Below are positions 8,987 to 16,733 of a stretch of 64,000 bases of DNA, one piece after another. The stretch is taken from contig JBIKLF010000011.1 of the NCBI GenBank assembly GCA_044359955.1, positions 3,630 through 67,629 of the forward strand, written 5' to 3'. The DNA comes from JACTMZ01 sp044359955. Its GTDB lineage: Bacteria; Verrucomicrobiota; Verrucomicrobiia; Chthoniobacterales; JACTMZ01. The first letter of the stretch is position 1. The number at the start of each line of letters is the position of its first letter. The notes under the pieces were generated by a model. It worked only from the letters and a program-made list of their open reading frames with translations. It was not told the origin of the DNA and did no database searches. Made by a program: the position numbers and the translations under genes.

Positions 8987-10150
8987 TCAGATCGTGCGGC
9001 AGAACTGCTCGATGCGGTCGAGGCCCGTCTTGATCGTCTCGAGATCGGTCGCGTAGCTCAGGCGCACCGTTTTGTCGTCGCCGAAGGCGATGCCCGGGAC
9101 CACGGCGACCTCGGCCTTGCTGAGCAGACGGTCGGCGAAGTTGGTCGAACTCAGTCCGAATTTCGAGATGTCGGCCAGCATGTAAAACGCACCGAGCGGT
9201 TTGACCGTCGTGACATTCGGGATGGCGGCGAGGCGCTCGAACATGTATTCGCGGCGCACATTGAATTCGTCGCGCATGTCGGTCACACACTGCTGTGATC
9301 CTTTGAGCGCGGCGACCGCGCCTTTTTGTGCGAAGGAATTCGGGCCGGATGTGCTGTGGCTTTGCAGCGAATCAATGACCTTGGCGATGTGGTCGGGCGC
9401 ACCAAGGTAACCAAGGCGCCAACCGGTCATCGCGTAAGCTTTGCTGAAGCCGTTGATCGTGATGGTCAGGTCGTAGGCTTCCTTGGAAAGCGAGGCGACG
9501 CTGACATGGCTGGCGTCATCATAGATGAGCTTCTCATAGATTTCGTCGGAGAGGATGAAAATGTCCTCGGTCAAAGCCACTTCGACCAGCGCCTCGAGCT
9601 CCTCGCGGGTGTAGACCGAACCGGTCGGATTACCCGGGCTGTTCAAGATGACCATCTTGGTCCGCGGGGTCATCGCATTCTCGAATTCCTCGGCGGTCAT
9701 CTTGTAGGAATTCGACGCCTTGGTCTGGACGATGACCGGCTCGGCCCCGACCAGCTTGACCATGTCGGGATAACTCAGCCAATACGGCGCAGGAATGATC
9801 ACTTCGTCACCCGGTTCGCAGCAGGCGAGGATCGCGTTGTAGCAGGACTGCTTGGCGCCATTGCTCACGACGACTTGGCTCGGCTTGTAATCAATACCGT
9901 TGTCCTTGGAGAACTTTTCGCTGATCGCCGTGCGCAACTCGGGAAGCCCGGCACTCGGGGTGTATTTGGTAAATCCTTCCTGCAGCGCCTTGATCGCCGC
10001 CTCTTTGATGTGCTCCGGCGTGTCGAAGTCGGGTTCGCCCGCACCGAATCCGCAGACGTCGATGCCCTCGGCGCGCATGGCCTTGGCTTTGCTGTCGATG
10101 GCGAGGGTGAGGGAAGGGGTGAGTTGGGCGGCGTTTGAAGAGAGATCCAT
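8987..10150 (-). CDS. pyridoxal-phosphate aminotransferase (aspartate-aminotransferase type)
   Basis: 387 residues, class I aminotransferase fold. SPGNPTG holds Asn174, LSDEIY holds Asp202 and Tyr205, NGFSKAYAMTGWRLGY holds the PLP Schiff-base Lys237 and Arg245, and a substrate-carboxylate Arg sits in KTVRLSYA near the C-terminus. Full length for the family. By family it transfers amino groups between aspartate (or related acids) and 2-oxoglutarate in the cytoplasm. It is followed downstream only by the convergent photolyase-like gene; the NDK-like gene lies 36 bp upstream in the same direction, a possible operon. Exact substrate preference is not decidable. Confidence 0.9.
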   Translation of the reverse strand: MDLSSNAAQLTPSLTLAIDSKAKAMRAEGIDVCGFGAGEPDFDTPEHIKEAAIKALQEGFTKYTPSAGLPELRTAISEKFSKDNGIDYKPSQVVVSNGAKQSCYNAILACCEPGDEVIIPAPYWLSYPDMVKLVGAEPVIVQTKASNSYKMTAEEFENAMTPRTKMVILNSPGNPTGSVYTREELEALVEVALTEDIFILSDEIYEKLIYDDASHVSVASLSKEAYDLTITINGFSKAYAMTGWRLGYLGAPDHIAKVIDSLQSHSTSGPNSFAQKGAVAALKGSQQCVTDMRDEFNVRREYMFERLAAIPNVTTVKPLGAFYMLADISKFGLSSTNFADRLLSKAEVAVVPGIAFGDDKTVRLSYATDLETIKTGLDRIEQFCRTI

Positions 10151-10186
10151 AAATGTGTTTCGGGATAAAAAGTTGAACCGAACAGC

Positions 10187-11068
10187 CTACGCTGCGGTGG
10201 CCACGGATTCAACGAATCCTTTCAAAGAGTTGTCCGCCACCTGCACAATACCGATCTCGCGCGCGGCATTTTCCGGCGCATCGGAGGCGTGCGCCGCATT
10301 GACCATGATGCTGGTGCCGAATTCCTTGCGAATGGTTCCCGGGGGCGCCTTGGCCGGATCGGTCGGACCCAACACGGTGCGGATCTGGCCGATGGCGTCC
10401 GGCCCCTCGAAGACCAAGGCGAGGATTTTGCGGGTTCCGGGACGGGCATAATCATGTTCCGGGACGGCCGACGGCCGCGAACCCGCCATGAATTCGACGA
10501 TACTCTCCCAATGGTCGCGTCCCTTTTCCGGGCCGAACCTTTCGGTGAGCGCGTCGAGCACCGGACCGTAAAAATCCATGCCCTGCGCCACCGACATGTG
10601 ATGGATCTTGAGCGCGACCGGAACCAGGCCGGTGCGGGCGAAGACGTCGATCACGGCGCCCGGACGCGTGCCGGGGAAGTCGAAATTGTCCGGCTTGACC
10701 AGGACAAGCGAGCGCTGGGCCCCCGCTGCAACCGGCAACGACAAGGCGTCGCTTGTTGACGCGGCAAACTTTTGCAGATCCGCGACGACATCGGCGCCGG
10801 GCTTCGCGGCCGAGAGCATCCCCTCGCCCAGCATCGCGGCGAGTGAGCCCGCGTCGCGGACCGAACCAACGGCCGAGGACAATTTCGCCGCCGCATCTTC
10901 CCCGCGAAAGACGAGCAAGGCAGCCCGGCCCTCCGGTTCCTCGACCAGTCCCGCCCAAACAATTTCCAGCCCGCCCGTGCGCGCCACCGCACCCGATAAA
11001 GTCCAACCGAGCCATCCGCGCCGCAGCGCCTCGGGCGAGACCAACAACCATGAGAGATGAAGTTTCAT
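10187..11068 (-). CDS. tandem nucleoside-diphosphate-kinase-like protein
   Basis: 293 residues, about twice the ~140 of a normal NDK. Residues ~117-275 carry a recognisable NDK domain: SLVLVKPDNF, LALVFEGPDAI, GPTDPAKAPPGTIRKEFG and NAAHASDAPENAAREI, where His260 is the phospho-acceptor. Residues 1-110 repeat the same order in weakened form (WLLVSPEALRRGWLG, ALLVFRGEDA, then SVRDAGSLAAMLGEG) without a HxSD motif, so they look like a degenerate second NDK domain. The usual role is gamma-phosphate transfer from ATP to NDPs. Whether the N-terminal copy is regulatory or structural is unknown. Transcribed just ahead of the aminotransferase gene. Confidence 0.8.
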   Translation of the reverse strand: MKLHLSWLLVSPEALRRGWLGWTLSGAVARTGGLEIVWAGLVEEPEGRAALLVFRGEDAAAKLSSAVGSVRDAGSLAAMLGEGMLSAAKPGADVVADLQKFAASTSDALSLPVAAGAQRSLVLVKPDNFDFPGTRPGAVIDVFARTGLVPVALKIHHMSVAQGMDFYGPVLDALTERFGPEKGRDHWESIVEFMAGSRPSAVPEHDYARPGTRKILALVFEGPDAIGQIRTVLGPTDPAKAPPGTIRKEFGTSIMVNAAHASDAPENAAREIGIVQVADNSLKGFVESVATAA

Positions 11069-11207
11069 AAATTTAAGCCGCTGCGCAAAACAGCTGATAC
11101 AACCTAGGGAGAACGAGAGTCAGCAGCAAGGAACAACGCGGATTTCGTGCAAACTATTAGCAGAACTTATTCTTGCCTGGCCTGCACCGAAGGATGATCA
11201 TCAAGCC

Positions 11208-11624
11208 ATGCTGCAGCGAATTGATCACCTTGGAATCGCGGTGCATTCGCTGGAAGATGCGATCCCTTACTATGAGAAGGCTCTCGGCTTGAAGTGCGAC
11301 CACGTAGAGGAAGTCCCCGACCAGAAAGTGCGCACCGCTTTTTTCCACGTCGGTGAAACCCATCTGGAACTCCTCGAGCCGACCTCACCCGAAAGTCCCG
11401 TCGCCAAGTTCCTCGAAAAGAATCCCCACGGCGGCGTCCACCACGTGGCTTTCGCGACGGACAATATCGAAGACCAACTCGCGCAGGCCAAAAACGCCGG
11501 TTGCCAGCTCATCCACGAAAAACCTTTCGCAGGCGCGGCCAACAAACTCGTCGCCTTCCTCCATCCGAAATCGACCCAGGGCGTGCTCACGGAATTCTGC
11601 GCCCCGCTCGAGGCGCAGCACTAG
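11208..11624 (+). CDS. mce: methylmalonyl-CoA epimerase
   Basis: 138 residues, glyoxalase/VOC fold. RIDHLGIAVHSLEDAI, ETHLELLEP, GGVHHVAFATDNI and LTEFC are the family signature; the metal ligands are expected among His7, Glu53, the HH pair and the C-terminal Glu. It interconverts (S)- and (R)-methylmalonyl-CoA. It opens the decarboxylase block, with the carboxyltransferase gene beginning 7 bp downstream, consistent with a succinate-to-propionate (or reverse) pathway. No methylmalonyl-CoA mutase gene is in the window. Confidence 0.92.
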   Translation: MLQRIDHLGIAVHSLEDAIPYYEKALGLKCDHVEEVPDQKVRTAFFHVGETHLELLEPTSPESPVAKFLEKNPHGGVHHVAFATDNIEDQLAQAKNAGCQLIHEKPFAGAANKLVAFLHPKSTQGVLTEFCAPLEAQH

Positions 11625-11631
11625 GTCCCGC

Positions 11632-13185
11632 ATGCCAATCGACGAAAAACTTCTCCACCTCCTCGACGAACACCGCGCCAACGCACTGGTCAGCGGCGCG
11701 CCGGCCAAAGTCGAGGAACGCCACGACAGGGGCCTTCTCACCGCCCGCGAACGCGTCGACGCCCTCTTTCAACCCGGCTCCTTCCAGGAATTCGGGATGT
11801 TCGCCGAGCATCAGTGCACGAACTTCGGTATGCAGGACAAAAAACTGCCGGCCGATGGCGTCATCACCGGGGTCGGACTGATGGAAGGGCGCCCCGTGGC
11901 CTCCTTCAGCCAGGACTTCCTCGTCGCGGGCGGATCACTCGGACGGGTCCACGCGCAGAAAATTTGCGACCTCATGGACTACGCCCAGCGCGCTGGCGTT
12001 CCCATCGTCGCCTTCAACGATTCCGGCGGCGCCCGCATCCAGGAGGGCGTTCTCTCACTTGCCGGTTACGGACAAGTCTTCTTCCGCAATGTCCTTCTTT
12101 CCGGCGTCGTCCCGCAGATCGCCGTGATTGCCGGACCCTGCGCCGGCGGTGCGGCTTATTCACCGGCGCTGATGGATTTCATCATCATGACGAAAACCGG
12201 TGCGAGCATGTTCATCTGCGGACCGGAAGTGATCAAAGCCGCCACCGGCCAGGTCACCACGGTCGAAGAAATCGGCAGTGCCGCCGCCCACGCCACGGTC
12301 AGCGGCAACGTCCACTTCGTGGCCAACGACGATGCCCATGCCATCGAAATCGTGCGCAAACTCCTTTCCTATCTGCCTTCCAACAATCTCGTCGACCCGC
12401 CTCACCGGCCGACGCCTGAACTGGATCTCTCCGACGTGCCCGCCTTCGAGGAAATCATCCCCTCCGATCCGAAAAAACCATTCGATGTTCTTCAGGTCAT
12501 CGCGGCCTTGGTCGACGAGGGGGATTTCCTCGAGGTGCACATGGAATGGGCCAAAAGCATCGTGGTCGGCTTCGCCCGCATTCAGGGCATCGTCACCGGC
12601 ATCGTGGCCAACCAACCGATGGTCCGCTCCGGCACGCTCGATATTGACAGCTCGGACAAAGCCGCACGCTTCATCCGCTTCTGCAACCTCTACAGCATTC
12701 CCCTCGTCACCCTCGTCGACGTCCCCGGCTTCATGCCCGGCGTCGCGCAGGAGCGCGGCGGTATAATCCGCCACGGCGCGAAAATGCTCTTCGCCTACGC
12801 CGCGTCCACCGTGCCGAAAATCACCGTCATCATGCGCAAAGCTTACGGCGGCGCCTACCTCGCCATGTGCAGCCGTGACCTCGGGGCCGACATGGTCTTC
12901 GCCTGGCCCACCGCCGAAATCGCCGTGATGGGTGCGGAAGGCGCGGTGAAAATCGTCTTCCGCCGCGAGATCAAGGAAGCGGCCGACCCGAAGAAAGCCG
13001 AGGCCGAACTCGTCCAAAAATACCGCGAGGAATTCGCCTCCCCCTACCAGGCCGCGGCCAACGCGCAAATCACCGACGTCATCCGCCCCGCACGCACCCG
13101 CGCCGTCGTGGCCATGGCCCTGCGGAACACCCTGTCCAAACGCGAGACACGTCCGCCCAAAAAGCACGGCAACATCCCGATGTAA
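11632..13185 (+). CDS. mmdA: methylmalonyl-CoA decarboxylase / propionyl-CoA carboxylase carboxyltransferase subunit
   Basis: 517 residues, full length for the biotin-dependent acyl-CoA carboxyltransferase family (two crotonase-like halves). FNDSGGARIQEGV and GPCAGGAAYSPALMD form the N-terminal oxyanion region, LVDVPGFMPGVAQERGG and AYGGAYLAMCS the C-terminal one, and the protein ends KHGNIPM as family members do. ATG 11632 lies 7 bp after mce. Neighbours supply a separate biotin carrier plus OadG- and OadB-like membrane subunits, so the Na+-pumping methylmalonyl-CoA decarboxylase is more likely than a propionyl-CoA carboxylase, which would need a biotin carboxylase gene that is absent here. 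Confidence 0.92.
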   Translation: MPIDEKLLHLLDEHRANALVSGAPAKVEERHDRGLLTARERVDALFQPGSFQEFGMFAEHQCTNFGMQDKKLPADGVITGVGLMEGRPVASFSQDFLVAGGSLGRVHAQKICDLMDYAQRAGVPIVAFNDSGGARIQEGVLSLAGYGQVFFRNVLLSGVVPQIAVIAGPCAGGAAYSPALMDFIIMTKTGASMFICGPEVIKAATGQVTTVEEIGSAAAHATVSGNVHFVANDDAHAIEIVRKLLSYLPSNNLVDPPHRPTPELDLSDVPAFEEIIPSDPKKPFDVLQVIAALVDEGDFLEVHMEWAKSIVVGFARIQGIVTGIVANQPMVRSGTLDIDSSDKAARFIRFCNLYSIPLVTLVDVPGFMPGVAQERGGIIRHGAKMLFAYAASTVPKITVIMRKAYGGAYLAMCSRDLGADMVFAWPTAEIAVMGAEGAVKIVFRREIKEAADPKKAEAELVQKYREEFASPYQAAANAQITDVIRPARTRAVVAMALRNTLSKRETRPPKKHGNIPM

Positions 13186-13188
13186 CCC

Positions 13189-13578
13189 ATGAAAAAACTC
13201 CGCGTCACCGTTGATGGCAAACCCTATGATGTCCTGGTCGAAATTATCGACGACGGCAGCGACCCGGCACCCGCCCGCCCCGCCGTGCACCCGGCCCATG
13301 TCGCGTCCGCCCACGTCTCTGCCCCCGCAGTCTCCGCCCCCGCACACCACGGACCCGCCGCGGCGGCTGGTGATGTCCCCAGCCCGTTGGCCGGCAAGGT
13401 TGTCTCCATCGAGGTCAAAATCGGCCAAAAGGTGGAGGCCAACACCCAATTGCTCACGCTCGAAGCGATGAAAATGAACACCTACGTCTTCGCTCCCGCC
13501 GCCGGCACGGTCGGGGAAATTCTCGTCGCCCCGGGTGACGCGGCCGAGGAGGGCCAAGTGCTGGTCAGACTGTCCTGA
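13189..13578 (+). CDS. mmdC: biotin carboxyl carrier subunit of the decarboxylase
   Basis: 129 residues. A short N-terminal region is followed by an Ala/Pro/His-rich flexible linker (residues ~26-60) and a biotinyl domain (61-129) with the EAMKM motif, so Lys95 is the biotinylation site. It shuttles the carboxyl group from the carboxyltransferase to the membrane subunit. It starts 3 bp after the carboxyltransferase stop, and a biotin ligase gene lies in the same block at 15374. The symbol follows the methylmalonyl-CoA decarboxylase naming; substrate assignment is by context. Confidence 0.92.
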   Translation: MKKLRVTVDGKPYDVLVEIIDDGSDPAPARPAVHPAHVASAHVSAPAVSAPAHHGPAAAAGDVPSPLAGKVVSIEVKIGQKVEANTQLLTLEAMKMNTYVFAPAAGTVGEILVAPGDAAEEGQVLVRLS

Positions 13579-13699
13579 GCATGACGGCCTGCTCCCATCT
13601 CTCCCTCCGGGGATACGGGCCTGGCCCCACGCGCACCAGGCCTGTGAAGAAAAAAACTCATCGGCAAGCCGCCGATGCCACCGACCCCACTCACATCTC

Positions 13700-14071
13700 A
13701 TGATGCTCCTTGCCATTTCGCTGCCGGAGCAGCCCACCCTGGCCGACAACCTGCAATACCAACTCACGGGGCTACTCGTGGTTCTTTTTACCCTCGGCGC
13801 GCTCGCCTTGCTCGTCGCCCTGCTCGGCCGGGTGATTTCCGCCTTCGAATCCCGGAGCACCCTAGCCCCTTCTCCGGTGGCCGCCCCTGCCCCCGCCGCC
13901 CCCGAGGCGATTTCCGGCCCCGTCTTCGCCGCCATCGCGGCGGCTGTCTCCACCGCATTGGGTGACCACCGCTTTGTCATCCGCGGCGTGCAGGCCGTCG
14001 ATCCGCGGGAAAACCTCGCCTGGGGCGCCGAAGGCCGGCGCAGCATTTACGCGTCGCACCAAGTCCGCTGA
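13700..14071 (+). CDS. OadG-family small membrane subunit of Na+-translocating decarboxylase
   Basis: 123 residues from ATG 13700. One transmembrane helix (LTGLLVVLFTLGALALLVALLG is interrupted here by length limits; residues ~23-44) is followed by a Pro/Ala-rich linker and a C-terminal portion with FAAIAAAVSTALG. This layout fits OadG/MmdD assembly subunits that tie the soluble carboxyltransferase-biotin parts to the beta subunit. It sits between the biotin carrier and OadB-like genes, with only 2 bp to the latter. Confidence 0.75.
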   Translation: MMLLAISLPEQPTLADNLQYQLTGLLVVLFTLGALALLVALLGRVISAFESRSTLAPSPVAAPAPAAPEAISGPVFAAIAAAVSTALGDHRFVIRGVQAVDPRENLAWGAEGRRSIYASHQVR

Positions 14072-14073
14072 CC

Positions 14074-15297
14074 ATGCTCCTCGACATCCTGCACGACTTT
14101 GCCGCGTTCTTTCAGCTGACCGCCTTTTCCGCGGTAACGTGGCAGATGGTCGTCATGTGGGGCGTTTGCGGGGTCCTGTTTTATCTCGGGATCCGCCGAA
14201 AATTCGAACCCCTCCTCCTCGTGCCGATCGCGTTCGGCGCCCTCCTGGCCAATCTCCCAACCGAAGGCCTCATCACCCACCGCGTGCTCGCCGACGGACT
14301 CGTCGAAAGCGGCGTCCTCACCGTTCAGGGCACAGCGCTCGACACCGGCGGCTTCCGCATCGACCATATCACCGGCGGGCTTTATGACTTCATCAGCCAG
14401 GGGATCAAGCTGGAGATCTTTCCTCCGCTCATTTTTCTCGGGGTCGGCGCGCTGACCGACTTCGGTCCCCTCATCGCCAACCCGCGCACTTTGCTCCTCG
14501 GCGCCGCCGCACAAATTGGTGTGCTCGCCACCTTCATCGGGGCCGGACTTCTCGGTTTCACCTCACAGCAGTCCGCCGCCATCGGCATCATCGGGGGAGC
14601 CGACGGGCCCACCGCCATTTTTCTCACCTCGAAGCTCGCCCCGGAGTTGCTCGGTGCCGTCGCCGTGGCCGCTTACACCTACATGGCACTCGTTCCCCTG
14701 ATCCAGCCGCCGATCATGCGCGCCCTCACCACACAGAAAGAGCGCAAGATCCGCATGCGATCCCTCCGTCCGGTTTCACGCTTGGAAAAACTTCTCTTTG
14801 CCCTGCTGGTCACCGTGACGGTGATTCTCTTGGTCCCCGCCGCCGCTCCGCTCATCGGCATGCTCATGCTCGGCAATTTCTTGCGCGAGTGCGGGGTGAC
14901 CGAACGCCTGCTTAAGGCCTCGCAGAACGAGATCATCAATGTCGTCACCATCCTTCTCGGCACCAGCGTCGGTATCACCATGGCCGGGGAAAATTTCCTC
15001 CGCGCCCAGACCCTCCTGATTATCGCCCTCGGCATGGTCGCCTTCGCCCTCGGCACCGCCGGTGGCGTCCTTGCGGCGAAAGCCCTCAACCTTTTTTCCC
15101 CCCGCAATCCGATCAACCCGCTCATCGGTTCCGCCGGAGTCAGCGCCGTGCCCATGGCGGCGCGCGTTTCACAGGTCGAGGGACAAAAGACCGACCCGGC
15201 CAACTTCCTCCTCATGCACGCCATGGGCCCGAATGTCGCAGGAGTCATCGGCACCGCCGTCATCGCCGGTTACTACATCGCAACCCTCACCAAATAG
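14074..15297 (+). CDS. mmdB: Na+-translocating decarboxylase beta subunit (OadB/MmdB/GcdB)
   Basis: 407 residues, multi-pass integral membrane protein of the normal family length. GGADGPTAIFLTSKLAP, NPLIGSAGVSAVPMAAR and HAMGPNVAGVIG are hallmark segments holding Na+/H+-coupling residues. It decarboxylates carboxybiotin and exports sodium, conserving the decarboxylation energy. Within the block after mce, the carboxyltransferase and the biotin carrier, this points to a membrane decarboxylase forming propionyl-CoA. The gene ends just before a hairpin-forming repeat at 15310. Confidence 0.92.
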   Translation: MLLDILHDFAAFFQLTAFSAVTWQMVVMWGVCGVLFYLGIRRKFEPLLLVPIAFGALLANLPTEGLITHRVLADGLVESGVLTVQGTALDTGGFRIDHITGGLYDFISQGIKLEIFPPLIFLGVGALTDFGPLIANPRTLLLGAAAQIGVLATFIGAGLLGFTSQQSAAIGIIGGADGPTAIFLTSKLAPELLGAVAVAAYTYMALVPLIQPPIMRALTTQKERKIRMRSLRPVSRLEKLLFALLVTVTVILLVPAAAPLIGMLMLGNFLRECGVTERLLKASQNEIINVVTILLGTSVGITMAGENFLRAQTLLIIALGMVAFALGTAGGVLAAKALNLFSPRNPINPLIGSAGVSAVPMAARVSQVEGQKTDPANFLLMHAMGPNVAGVIGTAVIAGYYIATLTK

Positions 15298-15309
15298 CCC
15301 ACTTCAAAG

Positions 15310-15365
15310 GACTGGCATCCTGCCCATGACGGTCTAAAACCATCGGCAGGATGCCGATGCCACGG
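15310..15365. repeat. inverted repeat / possible attenuator hairpin
   Basis: ACTGGCATCCTGCC and GGCAGGATGCCGATGCC face each other across about 20 bp. This is a dispersed-repeat type (compare 35446, with the CATCCTGCCG core). Between mmdB and birA it may also form an RNA hairpin that weakens read-through into birA. Confidence 0.6.
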
Positions 15366-15373
15366 CAACGATT

Positions 15374-16117
15374 ATGACACCCGATGTTCTCATTCGTACC
15401 CACGAGTGGCGCGGCTGGACACTCCACGAGGCCATAAGCCTTGCTTCCACCAATGACTACGCGCGCGACTTGCCCCCATGGCACTCCATCCGTGCGCGCA
15501 CCCAGACCGCCGCGCGCGGCCGGCACGGACGACGTTGGGCCTCGGATCAGGGCGGATTGTGGATGTCTGTTGTCCTCCCCCTCGATCCGCCCGACCGCGG
15601 TTGGGCCGCCTTTCCCCTCGCCGCCGGACTCGCCGTCGTCGCCACCTTGCGCGGACTCGGCTTGGCCACGGCCCGCCTGCGCTGGCCCAACGATGTTTTG
15701 GTCGGACCGAAAAAAATTTGCGGCATCCTCATGGAAAAGTTCGCCCCCGACCGCGTGGTCATCGGCCTCGGGCTCAACGTGACCAACAACCCCGGGGCCG
15801 ATCCCGAACTCGCGGCCATCGCCACCTCGCTGGCCGAGGAACTTCCCCTTGCTCCCCCCGCGGACGACATCTACGAAGAAATTCTCATCGCCCTGCGTGT
15901 CCTGCACGGGCGCGTTGCGGAAGAGGGCTTCGCGGCACTGGCCGACGACATCAACCGCCACTGGGGTGGCACCCGGGAGATCGAGTTGTCCGTCGCGGAC
16001 CAAACCATCCGCGGACCCTTCCTCGGCATCGATTCCCGGGGCGACCTCCTCGTCGCCATCGACGGCCATCCGGTCAGCCACTCCGCCCCGCACGTGCAAC
16101 TCATGCGCGAAATCTGA
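15374..16117 (+). CDS. birA: biotin--[acetyl-CoA-carboxylase] ligase
   Basis: 247 residues; catalytic and C-terminal domains only, without the N-terminal winged-helix repressor of bifunctional BirA. ASTNDYAR, GRHGRRWASDQGGLWMSV (the biotinoyl-AMP loop) and RWPNDVLVGPKKICGIL (with the catalytic Lys) are clear. It attaches biotin to the carrier Lys95 encoded at 13189. Its place directly downstream of the biotin-dependent decarboxylase genes supports a shared function. Confidence 0.92.
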   Translation: MTPDVLIRTHEWRGWTLHEAISLASTNDYARDLPPWHSIRARTQTAARGRHGRRWASDQGGLWMSVVLPLDPPDRGWAAFPLAAGLAVVATLRGLGLATARLRWPNDVLVGPKKICGILMEKFAPDRVVIGLGLNVTNNPGADPELAAIATSLAEELPLAPPADDIYEEILIALRVLHGRVAEEGFAALADDINRHWGGTREIELSVADQTIRGPFLGIDSRGDLLVAIDGHPVSHSAPHVQLMREI

Positions 16118-16123
16118 ATTCCG

Positions 16124-16195
16124 TGCTAGGGACGAGCGGCCCGCTCGTCCGCTCCGCCCAAGCGGGCACGCGAGCCGCGTGCCCCTACCCAAATA
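16124..16195. repeat. GGGACGAGCGGCCCGCTCGTCC dispersed palindromic unit
   Basis: Two adjacent palindromes: GACGAGCGGCCCGCTCGTC and GGGCACGCGAGCCGCGTGCCC, with short GCTAGG and CTACC flanks. A near copy in inverted orientation lies at about 34300-34365. It fills the gap between birA and hisI. Confidence 0.65.
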
Positions 16196-16238
16196 CCTCT
16201 TGCCCGCCCCCGCTCACTCCCGCGACATTGTATCTTTC

Positions 16239-16640
16239 ATGACCGACTTCAAATTCAACGCCAACGGACTCATCCCCGTCATTGTGCAGGAGGCCTCGGA
16301 CGCAATGCCTCCGCGCGGTCGCGTGCTCATGATGGCTTGGATGAACCTCGAGTCGCTCGAAAAAACGCTCGCCACGGGGAAGATGCATTACTGGAGCCGC
16401 TCACGGCAGAAGCTCTGGTTCAAAGGCGAATCCAGCGGACACACCCAGGATGTTGTCCGCTGGTATGCCGACTGCGACAAGGACTGCCTCCTCTTCGAGG
16501 TGAAGCAAACCACCGGCGCCTGCCACACCGGCTACGAGAGCTGCTTCTTCCAGCCCTATGACATGGAAGGCCTACCGCTCTCCGTCGGGGAATCGCCGGC
16601 CTTTGACGCAGGCAAGGTCTACTCCACTCCCAAGTTGTAG
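16239..16640 (+). CDS. hisI: phosphoribosyl-AMP cyclohydrolase
   Basis: 133 residues from ATG 16239, the usual size of a monofunctional HisI. MAWMNLESLEKTL, GKMHYWSRSRQKLWFKG, ESSGHTQ, DCDKDCLL and ACHTGYESCFF include the metal-binding Asp and Cys residues. It opens the ring of phosphoribosyl-AMP in histidine synthesis in the cytoplasm; hisD is at 27681, and the other his genes are not in this window. Its stop codon TAG (16638-16640) is part of the TGTAG start of the following REP-like palindrome. Confidence 0.93.
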   Translation: MTDFKFNANGLIPVIVQEASDAMPPRGRVLMMAWMNLESLEKTLATGKMHYWSRSRQKLWFKGESSGHTQDVVRWYADCDKDCLLFEVKQTTGACHTGYESCFFQPYDMEGLPLSVGESPAFDAGKVYSTPKL

Positions 16641-16705
16641 CGGCGGTCTATGACCGCCGGTGCCTTACCCTCTGATTCCTCCGGCGGTCATAGACCGCCG
16701 CTACA
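16636..16705. repeat. REP-like palindrome (25-bp perfect inverted arms)
   Basis: The left arm 16636-16660 starts TGTAGCGGCGGTCTATGACC and the right arm 16681-16705 is its exact reverse complement, ending GCCGCTACA, with a 20-bp spacer. This is the cleanest copy of the dispersed family. It provides the hisI stop codon and sits at the 5' end of the phosphoesterase gene. Confidence 0.85.
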
Positions 16706-16733
16706 ACACATCAAAGACCCCGACTTCCACTCC

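Noticed and set aside
12160..14046. Long minus-strand frame over the decarboxylase genes
   Set aside because: Gly/His/Asp-rich antisense shadow of a GC-rich coding region; contains no recognisable motif.
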